Part shown: positions 32,487 through 42,796 of the stretch, piece after piece
How the letters are laid out: every line of letters begins with the position of its first letter
Position numbering within the stretch: position 1 is the first letter of the stretch
Assembly: GCA_002189035.1 (NCBI GenBank)
Contig: CM007991.1
Location: 3,906,001 to 3,970,000, forward strand
DNA: 64,000 nt
Reading direction: 5' to 3'
Origin: Utricularia gibba
Lineage: Eukaryota > Streptophyta > Magnoliopsida > Lamiales > Lentibulariaceae
Program-made: the position numbers and the translations under genes
The notes under the pieces: generated by a model
Told to the model about the DNA's origin: nothing
The model's database searches: none
What the model saw: only the letters and a program-made list of their open reading frames with translations

Positions 32487-35400
32487 ATGGCGATGTTGGG
32501 TGAGCCACTGTATCCAATTGCTGTATTAATTGAGGAGTTAAAAAATGACGACATCCAGCTACGGTTGAATTCTATTCGGAGACTTTCAACCATTGCTCGG
32601 GCTCTGGGTGAAGAAAGGACAAGAAAGGAGTTGATCCCGTTCTTGAGCGAAAACAATGATGATGATGATGAGGTCTTGCTTGCTATGGCTGAAGAATTGG
32701 GTATTTTTATTCCATATGTTGGTGGAGTTGAGCATGCTCATGTGTTGCTTCCTCCACTTGAAACTCTTTGTACAGTAGAGGAGACCTGTGTGAGAGATAA
32801 AGCCGTTGAGTCTCTGTGCAGAATTGGATCACAGATTAGGGAGAGTGATTTAGTTGATTCATTTATCCCTCTGGTCAAGGTTAGCATTGCATTCGAGCTG
32901 CAATGATTTGCAGCTGCAAAGTTGCATATTTTCTAGATGTTCCAAGTATAGTGCATCGGACTTTGATTTTTTTTATTAAATACAGAGGTTGGCAGCTGGT
33001 GAGTGGTTTACTGCACGTGTGTCTGCCTGTGGGTTGTTTCATATAGCTTATCCTGGCGCACCAGATATGCTGAGGACTGAACTGAGATCAATATATAGTC
33101 AATTGTGCCAAGACGATATGCCTATGGTGAGAAGGGCTGCTGCAACAAATTTAGGGAAATTTGCTGCCACCGTTGAAGCTGCTCATCTAAAGAATGACAT
33201 TTTGTCTATGTTTGATGAACTGACCCAGGATGGTACGTTTAAAATATTGCAATGTGTTCTTCTTATGTCAAGAGGAATCCTCATATGTCCATAGATATCC
33301 AGAAATTAATGATGTTTTTGGCCAAAAATGAATAAATAAGATTAATGCTTATTTTCAGATCAGGATTCTGTTCGATTACTAGCTGTTGAGGGCTGTGCTG
33401 CTCTTGGGAAGCTGTTGGAGCCTCAAGATTGTGTTGCTCATATCCTTCCTGTGATTGTCAACTTTTCACAGGTGCAGTTTTCAATTATCTTCGAGTATTC
33501 TTTTGCAATTATAGCCCTTTTTCCCTGATGCCCGATCAGTGCTTCATCATGCATTTTTCTTGCATTATTTGTAATTTATCCTCGTTCGGAGGATGGTTAA
33601 TTTTTCTAGTCCATTTGGGTGAGTTATTCGTTGTGATATGCATGTTAATTAATCAGGATAAGTCATGGAGGGTTCGTTATATGGTTGCTAATCAGTTATA
33701 TGAGCTCTGTGAGGCTGTGGGGCCTGAACCTACCAGGTATTGCTAATATATAATCCTAGTGTTTATGTGACATTTTCTTCTTCAGAAGTTTTTTGCATGA
33801 GTTATGATGCTCTTCTTTATCATGCATTTAAGGACGGATTTAGTTCCTGCTTATGTGAGGCTGCTTCGAGATAATGAAGCAGAAGTCCGTATTGCAGCAG
33901 CTGGAAAAGTTACAAAATTTTGCCGCATTCTTAAGCCGGAGCTTTCTGTTCAGCATATTCTTCCTTGTGTGAAGGCTAGTTAGATTTAACACTACTTTTT
34001 GGTTGACGTTTCCTAGCGTTTGGTCATTGTGTTTGTCTAACACTTAATTTTGGCTGTTTGCCTGCAGGATTTATCATCTGATTCTTCACAACATGTAAGA
34101 TCTGCCCTGGCATCTGTTATCATGGGAATGGCTCCAGTGTTAGGCAAGGTAAAAAAAAAAAACATTTTACCCTATTATAAGTCATTGGTTAGACTTTTAT
34201 TCCATATATACCTACTTTGCATGTGAGAATGCGTTTTACTATTTGAAGTGACTGTCAATGAGGCTTCTTGAACTGATTGTTCATAGATGTCTTGGGTGGT
34301 GATCTCAGAGATAAATCCCTTATGATTTTACCATTTTTCCCTCATAAATGTTGTGATCAGGATGCAACAATCGATCAGCTCCTGCCAATATTTCTTTCCC
34401 TCTTGAAAGATGAATTTCCTGATGTCCGACTCAACATCATCAGCAAGCTTGATCAAGTCAATCAGGTCGGCGATTTACATACCATTTATCTACTCTAAAT
34501 GCGATCCAGACTTTGCTTTAGTTCACCCACCATTGTAATTCCTTTTGCAGGTTATTGGCATTGATCTGTTATCTCAGTCATTATTACCAGCAATTGTTGA
34601 GCTTGCAGAAGATAGACACTGGAGGGTCCGCCTGGCTATTATTGAGTATATACCTCTGTTGGCAAGTCAGTTGGGTGTTGGCTTTTTTGACGAAAAGCTG
34701 GGTGCCCTTTGCATGCAGTGGTTACAAGACAAGGTTTTTTTTTTTTCAGTTTTTGATATTAGTTTGTTTACCAATCATCACAGTAAGGAAGTGGGCCCCA
34801 CTGCCTACTTTATCACATATATGAGCCAACTCTTCAATTACACTTTTTGCAGGTTTACTCCATTAGAGATGCTGCTGCAAATAACCTGAAACGCCTAGCG
34901 GAGGAATTTGGTCCAGAATGGGCAATGCAGCACATAGTCCCTCAGGTATGAGGATTCAGCCCACGTTTATCGTATCCATCAATCCATACCTCGTTTGGCT
35001 TGCATATCTGACGCCTGCTGCTTCTCTTAAATAGGTTCTGGACATGATGGATAATCCTCATTACCTGTACCGGATGACTGTTCTCCAAGCAATTTCGTTG
35101 CTCGCTCCCGTTATGGGAGCAGAGATAACATGCTCAAAACTCCTGCCCGTGATTGTCAAATCTTCCAAGGACAGGTAATGTTCCTCCCCATCATCAAGTT
35201 CGCACCTTTGCTGACTGACATCGTTGTTGTCGACCACCGGTTGTATTATGACAGGGTCCCCAACATCAAGTTTAATGCCGCCAAAGTACTGCAGTCTATG
35301 ATCCCCATTGTTGACCCATCCGTGAGTTATTCCCTCCTCATTGTTTCATACTCCTCTCCTAGAACCTATCCAGCAAACCCATCCCGGTCTGTGTAGGTTG

Positions 35401-35516
35401 TGGATAAAACAGTGCGCCCGGCCCTGCTGGAGCTCTCCGAGGACCCGGATGTGGATGTTCGTTTCTTTGCCAACCAAGCACTCCAGTCCACAGACACTGT
35501 GATGATGTCTAGCTAG
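32487..35516 (+). CDS. PP2AA (RCN1 family): Protein phosphatase 2A 65 kDa scaffold (A) subunit, 12 exons
   Basis: Exons: 32487-32879, 32986-33232, 33359-33471, 33657-33736, 33833-33974, 34068-34148, 34361-34465, 34551-34733, 34853-34945, 35035-35174, 35255-35321, 35397-35516. Together they give 587 residues, matching the length of plant A subunits as I know them. The protein is a solenoid of HEAT repeats, read for instance as [40 protein letters not shown] and [20 protein letters not shown]. It holds the catalytic C subunit and a variable B subunit in the cytosol and nucleus and acts in auxin transport and ABA responses (RCN1). The C-terminus [19 protein letters not shown] is family-typical. 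Intron 5 starts with GC (GTGAAG|GCTAGT). All other introns are GT...AG. No GT donor nearby keeps the frame, so the GC donor is well supported. Confidence 0.98.
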
Positions 35517-36560
35517 CTAGAGCTAGGTGCGCTATTCTATTCGTTATACCTGGTCTCAGTTCAATTTTCTGGCTTGCCATTTGTTGTGAACTACTAGTTT
35601 GGTGGTTGATGAATGCTGCAAGATATGTATGCGTTACATGACATTCACGGTGCCTTTTGTGGGTGCTGGCCATTACGTTATCCCTCTCTTCTTGAGTAAA
35701 GGTGGGATCATTAGAATAGGGATTAGTTAAAGCTATTTCATACAGTGTGTTATAAAACCGTGATGAATCATTTGGAATTGTAACAGCTTATGATAGAGAT
35801 GTTGTTAGTGTTGATAAAACTGTGATTAAATTATGATTGAAACGTTATCGGTGAAGTATTTTATTGTTTTTTAATATTTTAAAAAAATTAATTTGTCGAA
35901 TGTGTTAATTCTTTATTATTTTTTCAAATGCCATAATTAAGTTTTGAAAAATTATTCTTCGTTCACACGATTTGAAAGCCATGCACAATTGACTTTAATT
36001 CTTTCAGAATTAGCTAATTTTATTGCCCCAAATTTATCTACTTGCGCCACCATTGCCGGCCGCGGGCCCCAGTCATCCAAAAGAGATGGATGAGAGAGGG
36101 GAGGCTAACGGGATTGGGGGTCCGGTGGCCATTTAAAATGGGAACTAAAAAAACTATAATATGTTTCAATTAGAGATTAAATAAGCAATTTCTCTATTTG
36201 GGATTTGCATTGAAATTTCATCATTCGTCTGCTAAGCCTCGAGCAGTTTCTCAAGATGGGATTCCCCGGTTGGACTCCACTCCTAATCGAGATGTGGCTT
36301 AGGCAAATTGGAAGACCACGCATCCAGGGGAAGAGTGTCGAAGTTGTGGTGCGCGTCATGTGTTCGACGGATTGCCGGAAAGAGACGCGCCATTTGGGGA
36401 CTTGCTTGGGGAGATTCAATGTGTTTCTCTGCATGAGCCTTAGAATGAAAAAAAGCACTTGATTAAAGAGTACGGGCAGGGCGGCCGAGATTCAGCACAT
36501 TCTCATCGTGACTCGTGACAAACCATCGAAAACTTCCATTCTTGGTTTTGGCTGAGGAGT
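35517..36560. other. Convergent intergenic region between PP2AA and TGA genes
   Basis: Holds both 3' untranslated regions. 35,850-36,040 is AT-rich; 36,040-36,560 is balanced and is probably the 3' untranslated region of the minus-strand TGA gene. Open frames on both strands at 36,177-36,462 show no domain. Confidence 0.5.
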
Positions 36561-38737
36561 TCAAGGTTGGCGATCCCAAAGATCTGATCTTCGGAGCCAC
36601 AAAAAGCTGGAAGCGAGAAGCCGTGACCTGTAATCACTAATTGCAACAAGTGCACGGGCTGCTTGGTGGGTGGTCAAAATTCTCTGAAGCCGATGTAGCG
36701 TCTGCTGCCTAAGAAGATCTGCCTGTGATCCAACGTGAATCCAGGTACTTCAGAACCAGCGTCACCACAGTATTTGTCGTCAGAGTTGCCCGTTAATGAA
36801 GAGTACCTGATGAAGGAAGCTTTCCAGAATGGCAAGCTTGCTCATTGCGGTAGCCATCTGCTCCATGTAGCTTACAACACTTCCGGAGGTGCTGAGACCA
36901 CTGTGTGAGTCCAGCGTTGACGAAAGCGTCTCCATGATCGACTGCTGCAGAGCTTCCATTCCCTGGGATAGCGCATCTTCAGCCTGATGAGAGGACTGTT
37001 GCAGATCACACATCCCACAAGTTGTTGCTCCGTTAAAGGCTCAATCTCCTTCCCAATGATCTGTGGCACGGAGCATTGTGGTTATGGTTAAAGAGTGTGA
37101 AGAGTGAGAAAGGACAAATGCAATCACCTTGAGAATTTCTGAGCAGCGAAATCCTCCTAACCACATGAAGCATCTTTCAGCTGGAGTCTTCCACATTCCA
37201 GAAAGCATATGAAATACATCATATTTTGCACCGATGCTCTTCAGATGGAACAGTTCGTCGTAATGAGACATGACACATTCCAGAGCAAGGCGAAGTTGGC
37301 TCTCTGTAGATTGAGATTTTAACGCCCTTCTCAGGTTTCCAATCAGTCGGCTATGTTCATCAGACCATGTTGCATAACTGAGATCAAATACTGCACATCC
37401 CCCTGTTCAATTCGTTCTGCTGATCATATATGATAAAACAACAGGAATTCGTGTTGAAATGGCAATTGAAGTATCACTTACCATTTCCAGTCACAGAATT
37501 ATCCACATTCCTTGACAGCATGAAACTCTGCATTTCAATACAAAGTTGAAACGAATTACACACACCAAACGAACTTCCAAAAGAGAATTCAATTATGAAC
37601 ATGTCCTTCACCTGGGGCCTCGCTGTTTTCAGCTCTTGCTCCAGCTCCTCAAGTCTCATACAACTGCTTTCAAGCTGCTGTACATACACCTAAACAGACA
37701 AGCAATCCTTATTTGAAGGTTATTATTGCACACTTTTCTCACATGTACGATCCAAAAAAGAGTATAATTCAAGCCCACATTCATATGCAACAACTTCAAT
37801 GTTTGATTATTCAGCAGGTTATTGAGCAACCTTTTTCCTCATTCGACTTTTCCTTGCAGCTTCACGATTCTGCGCAAGCCTCTTGAGTGCCTGAAAAGAG
37901 AAAGCCCCATAAACCGAATTACCATCTCAAAAAAAGAGAATCAACCAACCTTTTGGCTTCTGTCTGCCCCCTTTGTTTGGTTGAACGAGTCTGGCACATA
38001 TATGCTTCCATGACATGCAACACCCTGGAAATGGCAACCACATTGACAGAACTCTTAGAAAACACACGGAGAAGTCCAAAATTTCAAATTTATCCCCCCT
38101 AAATGTCACATTCTTCGTGGTTTAGGATAGGAACCTGGCTTTTGTCATCAGCGTCTGTCTGGTGCCCTGTGTCTGCGACCACTTTCGAGTCAACCCTCTT
38201 ACCAAATGAACGGATCCGACCACTTGTATCGAACCCTGAAGAAAGCATCTGAGCTGAAACCAGGCCCTGTTACCAATATCAAAACATTAAACATTCCTTC
38301 GTAAAAAAGTTCAAAAGAACAGGAGGTGCAAATACATTGTTGAACCTAGGCGCACTGGACTGATACTCGGTTGAATCAAAGGAAACATCGGCTGCTTTAG
38401 CACCAGAACACATTGTGCCTAACAAGAAAAAAAAAAAACTTCTAAAAGAGTGCAAGATTTCATTAAAACACAAATGAAACAGTAGAAGCCTAGTAGAAGC
38501 CTACCTGTACCTTGGTAAGCTGACCCACCAATATCTTCAAAGCATGTCCTGTTTCTAGTTTCTTCACTTCTGCACCTGCAAATAACAACAAGCAGAAGAA
38601 ATAGGCAGTATGAAGAGCCCTATCCAAAGAAAATGAAAGCAGCACCTTTGATGAAATGGTGAGGGAGTCTGAGAATCAAAATCTGAGTTTTTGTTCAGCG
38701 ACATGCCTCGCGGTGGAGATGCACTAACGCGCTGCAT
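36561..38737 (-). CDS. TGA-like: TGA-class bZIP transcription factor with DOG1 domain; one-base frameshift
   Basis: Eleven coding exons, minus strand: 38646-38737, 38505-38575, 38336-38418, 38135-38266, 37950-38024, 37831-37890, 37612-37689, 37482-37527, 37128-37402, 36807-37060, 36561-36722. The basic region is ALKRLAQNREAARKSRMRKK (about 152-171), then a short leucine zipper (VYVQQLESSCMRLEELEQEL). The DOG1/TGA domain includes HYDELFHLKSIGAKYDVFHMLSG and MWKTPAERCFMWLGGFRC. TGA factors bind TGACG elements and work with NPR1 or ROXY glutaredoxins in defence and anther development; the long N-terminus resembles TGA9/TGA10. Exon 10 has 254 bases where a multiple of three is required. The frame of EIEPLTEQQLVG and the frame of MCDLQQSSHQAEDALSQG meet at 37014-37016 (ccc), one base short. 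Corrected length would be 442 residues; as read, the protein is truncated inside DOG1. A 25-residue exon precedes the basic region. Confidence 0.88.
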
Positions 38738-39941
38738 TGCAATGGAAGTTGGAGAACTTCAAACAGGTAAAGTAGACGATAAAAAACAGAGAAATAAATA
38801 AACCAATCCCCTGGATGGTACCATACCTTGTCCTGGTTTTACCTCAAGTAAAACATTTCTGTACTCATTAAAACTCTACAGCATCAGAACATTCCTCTCA
38901 TAGCAAGGTGACACCACGGCGTGATCTCATGAAAGATATAACTAAGGCCCTAAGACCTCCACATTCACCTTCAACAAGCATGTAACTTTTGATAGAAGTA
39001 GCCAAATGAGCCATGCAGACTAAAAACTGCAACTTCAAAATAATAACCGAGTATTAGATTCCCTTTAATCACTCGAGGAGGAATGCAATCACAGGCCTCC
39101 ATCAAAGCTTACTCACTCTGAATTCGAATCAGAAAGTTGATGCGTAAATACACAATACCCACGGGTGAAAACTTGTCTGGTGGTGAGTTAATTTCAGGTG
39201 TGATAAGAAAGATGACCAGGCATTCTGCAATCGCATTGAAACACCCAGAATTTGATCCATCGTCGGTGATATCCATTCACCTTTGTTAGGGAAAGAGTAA
39301 GAACGGGCATTTAATGAAGATAAGATAGATACCTGCATTTCCCTGCAACAGATACCTGTCCTGACCTGACAACCGGAGAAATCTGCCGCAACACCGCCCC
39401 GTAAAGAGCCCCCTCGCCGCCTGCAACCCACATACCACACCGCCACGTGACTTGGGTTCCCTCCATGCGCCGGCACCATGCTCATAGACATTGGAGCATT
39501 TGTTTGACTAAGAATCAGATACCGTTGAAAGGCGACGGATGCGGCCAACCGAAGTCTTCGAAATGCCAAAAAGATCGGATTTGTTTACAATATCTTCTCT
39601 CTGCATTTATTCCATCAAGCATCGATACCGACACTCCCGATTCACACACTCTTAACTACTAATCCATTCATCACGATGAATCGAGCGGTTGCAGAGCTAC
39701 CGCCATTAATTTCCTTTTCCAGAAAGCAGATGGCGGCAAAAAGAAAGAGAAAGCAGAAAAAGAAAATATCCTGCAACTGCTACACACCCACCATGTGGGC
39801 CGCGTAATGGGCTTACAGTTACTACGCCAGGCCCACGTTCAAATACTTTAAATAAAAACATAATAAATAGTACATTGTAAAGAGCCCCTCATGTGATTAA
39901 TATAATTATGAGGTAACTTGCACCGCCGGTCTGCACCAATC
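38738..39941. other. TGA leader/promoter and ASPG1 3' flank
   Basis: The first several hundred bases should hold the TGA 5' leader, probably with one or more introns (for instance candidate splice signals around 39,300-39,350), though I cannot fix the exons. TGGGCC-type motifs occur at 39,790-39,835. The remaining part is the 3' flank of the aspartic protease gene. Confidence 0.45.
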
Positions 39942-41390
39942 TCAGCATTTATTGGGGGAGAAACCAACAAGAGAGTTGGCAAGATCGTAACTGACACGTG
40001 TCCCCTGCTGCTGTACATTTCCGATGATGCCCAGGGCGGAGGCCGTCGGCGCGAAGGCGAAGCAGAAAGTTCCCGATGAATCCACGGGGATCATGTAATT
40101 TTTCGCTGGGAGTTTCAGCTCGGCGCCTTCCGAGAAGTGAAACGAAACGGTTGGGACCTCCACGCTCTTCCTGGAACTCAAATTGTAGCAGGTATCGAAA
40201 AGAGCGACGCCGTTCGCGGACGGTAAATTCGCGGTACCTGCCTTGAAAGCGTCGCGCATCGTGTTGTACGCCGTCGTCTGCAACCTCGTCACCGCGGTTC
40301 CGGAATCGATTATCACTCCGCCGCGACCGTTTTCGTTGACGGCGAAGGTTTCGGGCGGGATTGGAAGCTGTTGACCTCCTACACTTATACCTTTCAATCC
40401 TACGAAGTAGTATGTGCTCACCTTCGGATGGTGGAGGAGGGGGGCCGTGACGGCGTCGTTTGGTATCGGGGAATTGAACTCGAGTGTCGACGCCGTGTCC
40501 GAGTCCCGGTTCACGAGGCAGTAAGAAAAGGAGGACGCCTTAATCTGCGACGGAAACGACAGAGGTCCGCCGCCTAGACCGAGTAAACCGGCGGCACCGA
40601 CGAACAATCCCTCGTTGTTGTGGCCGCAGCCGATGGCGACGTTGTCTACCTTGTCAGACCCGCCGAAGGAAATCGTCTCCGTCACGAAATCCCCGACGGT
40701 GTACGAACCGTCGCCGTAGGAAACTTCGTAGAGACAGGTATCGTTCCTGCATTCCGACACATCGAGGGACTGGCACTGCGGTGCTCCACAGGTGAGCCTG
40801 GAGAAGGAAGATGATAAACTGGGGTCGTAAATCGGATCCGCTTGTTGGTAACATTCTCCGCAAGGAGCACACTGAATCCAGTTCACATCACTTCCGGTAT
40901 CCAGCACCAAGTACGACGGCGTCGGCGGATTCCCGATTCCGACACGGCAGAAGTACTCCCCACTACCCTGGCTCGTCCCGGACGTCACCGGCCCCTGTAG
41001 CTTCTCATCCATGATTCCAGAATCCAAAGGCTCTAGATCTGCCTTCGTAATCCCCAAAGTCGCCAGATCTACACGCGTCTGAATCGCCTCAACCCTCGCC
41101 GAGTCACGTGCGAGTCGCGATAAGGTCAGTCCCCTGTAATCCTTCGCCAAGCTCCCCCGGACGGAATGCCGAGAATGCAGCGAGAATCGAAGGCCAGAAT
41201 CTGAAAACTCTTCGACATTATTACCTCGGTGGTGCCTCCTCCCAAGCGCCTCAGCAGAGAACAATCTCTCCGTCGCGGAGAGGGCGGAGGAAACATGGAG
41301 AACGGTTGATTCGGGTCCCCGGTGCGTTCTCCCAAGAGCAGAGACCACAGAAATGGCGAGAACCGCGAGGAAGATGACGATCTTACCCAT
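39942..41390 (-). CDS. ASPG1-like: Secreted pepsin-like aspartic protease (ASPG1/nucellin-like)
   Basis: An intronless 482-residue protein from the ATG at 41390. A hydrophobic signal peptide (MGKIVIFLAVLAISVVSALG) directs secretion. A prosegment follows, then the mature A1 protease with both catalytic aspartates: DTGSDVNW (Asp 164) and IDSGTAVTRL (Asp 362). The flap region carries YEVSYGDGSYTVGDF. The Cys-rich plant nepenthesin-type insert is visible (CAPCGECYQQADPIYDPSLS). Sequence and lack of introns fit the ASPG1 group, linked to guard-cell ABA signalling and seed reserve breakdown. The frame continues 72 codons upstream, but a TATA box 45 bases before this ATG and the signal peptide make 41390 the start. 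Confidence 0.95.
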   Translation of the reverse strand: MGKIVIFLAVLAISVVSALGRTHRGPESTVLHVSSALSATERLFSAEALGRRHHRGNNVEEFSDSGLRFSLHSRHSVRGSLAKDYRGLTLSRLARDSARVEAIQTRVDLATLGITKADLEPLDSGIMDEKLQGPVTSGTSQGSGEYFCRVGIGNPPTPSYLVLDTGSDVNWIQCAPCGECYQQADPIYDPSLSSSFSRLTCGAPQCQSLDVSECRNDTCLYEVSYGDGSYTVGDFVTETISFGGSDKVDNVAIGCGHNNEGLFVGAAGLLGLGGGPLSFPSQIKASSFSYCLVNRDSDTASTLEFNSPIPNDAVTAPLLHHPKVSTYYFVGLKGISVGGQQLPIPPETFAVNENGRGGVIIDSGTAVTRLQTTAYNTMRDAFKAGTANLPSANGVALFDTCYNLSSRKSVEVPTVSFHFSEGAELKLPAKNYMIPVDSSGTFCFAFAPTASALGIIGNVQQQGTRVSYDLANSLVGFSPNKC

Positions 41391-42796
41391 GGGAGAAACG
41401 AAAATGCCAACGGAGTGTAGCAGACAGCGCTCAGAAATATATACCAAAGGAAGAAGACGAGGGAGTCGTAAAGGTGGGTGGGCCGGTGGACACGGAATCC
41501 GTCGTCGACGTTGTGGGGACGACAGGCCTTGAATGTGTTTAACTCGGCTGGCTCGCCGGTTCTCCAACATCACGAACCGGGCTGAACCGTGAACCCCATC
41601 CATCATCTGACATTCAATTAATGCGGTCGTGCATAATTAGTATAAATTCTAGGGCTCACTCCAATTCAAAGGTTCCTTCGTTTTGTTAAAAATGGAAATT
41701 GGGGCTTCAATCATTTATTCGTTAGTTGATGGTAGTTGAACTGGAGTTGACTTCTTTCCTCCGTAGGGCAGACAAAATAATGCGTTATATGGCTATAATG
41801 TCATCCTTATTATTTACAATGTGTTAAAACCCCTTAAATAAAGAAAAGAACCAGACCGCATAATTGAGCACCGACCCCTTGCCCTAAACAAAAGAAGCAT
41901 AACAATCCTAGTGATTCAATTGAATTTGGTCTTCGTACGGATACTTCGAATTAATTTGTTTGATTTGTGTGGGAAATGAGTGCCGAGCAATAATACAATG
42001 CATGAGATAACACTTTTTAACATATAACCAAAGTAAAGTTGAACCCACCCTCGAATCTCTGTATTTTTTTAATAGTTTTTACATCCAATAGAATATTACA
42101 TCATTCTGTATGGTTGAAGAAGCCTAAAATCAAGTGTGTATGTTGCACTCAGTTTGTATCAAATATGAAGTTCAATTCAAAGTGTATGATCCATAAAAGA
42201 AGTTACTGAATAATGATAGTAGTATTGAGTGTTGGGACTCATTTAGAAAAATGATCACTATCACTTTTTTTAACCCCATTCTAACACAAAAATGTTATAC
42301 ATAAGATGCCTTAGTTTACCATTCTTCTAATACATTCAAATGTTCCTAATTATTAGTAATGCATTAAAAAAAACCATTTCTATCCTAGGTAAATTATTAA
42401 TTTATTTATTAATTATAGCAATTTGAATTTTTGTTTGTTTTTAAACCTGCAAAGCCGGTCTGGGGTTGGGGTTCCGGACCGTTCCTTTTTCTCGGCTCGG
42501 TTTGGTTCATCCGGAGCCGTGGAGCTCGTGGACCGGTGGGAAGGCAGCAATTTATTGCGGGACTGTCGTGATGCCTGCCGTAGTGGGGGGCCCCACTTTC
42601 GGTCCGAAAGGCAAGGAGTGGGTCGGTCGGTGGTGCTTGTAATAGTGATAAATGCCTTGATATTTTTTTATCGACAAACGCATTTGTATTGTGGGTGTGT
42701 GGTTGCTGTAATCACACTGACTGCCCGGCCTTCCATGTACGTACGTACGCTAAAACCAAACTGTCAACGGTTCTGGGTTTCTGATCTGCATCTGCA
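41391..42796. other. ASPG1 promoter and RLP4 3' flank
   Basis: The first 250 bases hold the ASPG1 promoter (TATA at 41435). 41,640-42,440 is AT-rich. 42,440-42,790 is GC-richer and carries a 129-codon plus-strand open frame without any domain; it may be the 3' untranslated region of the minus-strand receptor-like gene. Confidence 0.5.
41435..41443 (-). promoter_or_regulatory. TATA box of the aspartic protease gene
   Basis: TATATATTT on the minus strand (context ttggtatatatttctgag), 45 bases upstream of the proposed ATG at 41390. Confidence 0.55.

Noticed and set aside
41391-41606. 72-codon N-terminal extension of the aspartic protease
   Set aside because: It overlaps the TATA box and would bury the signal peptide; start at 41390 preferred.
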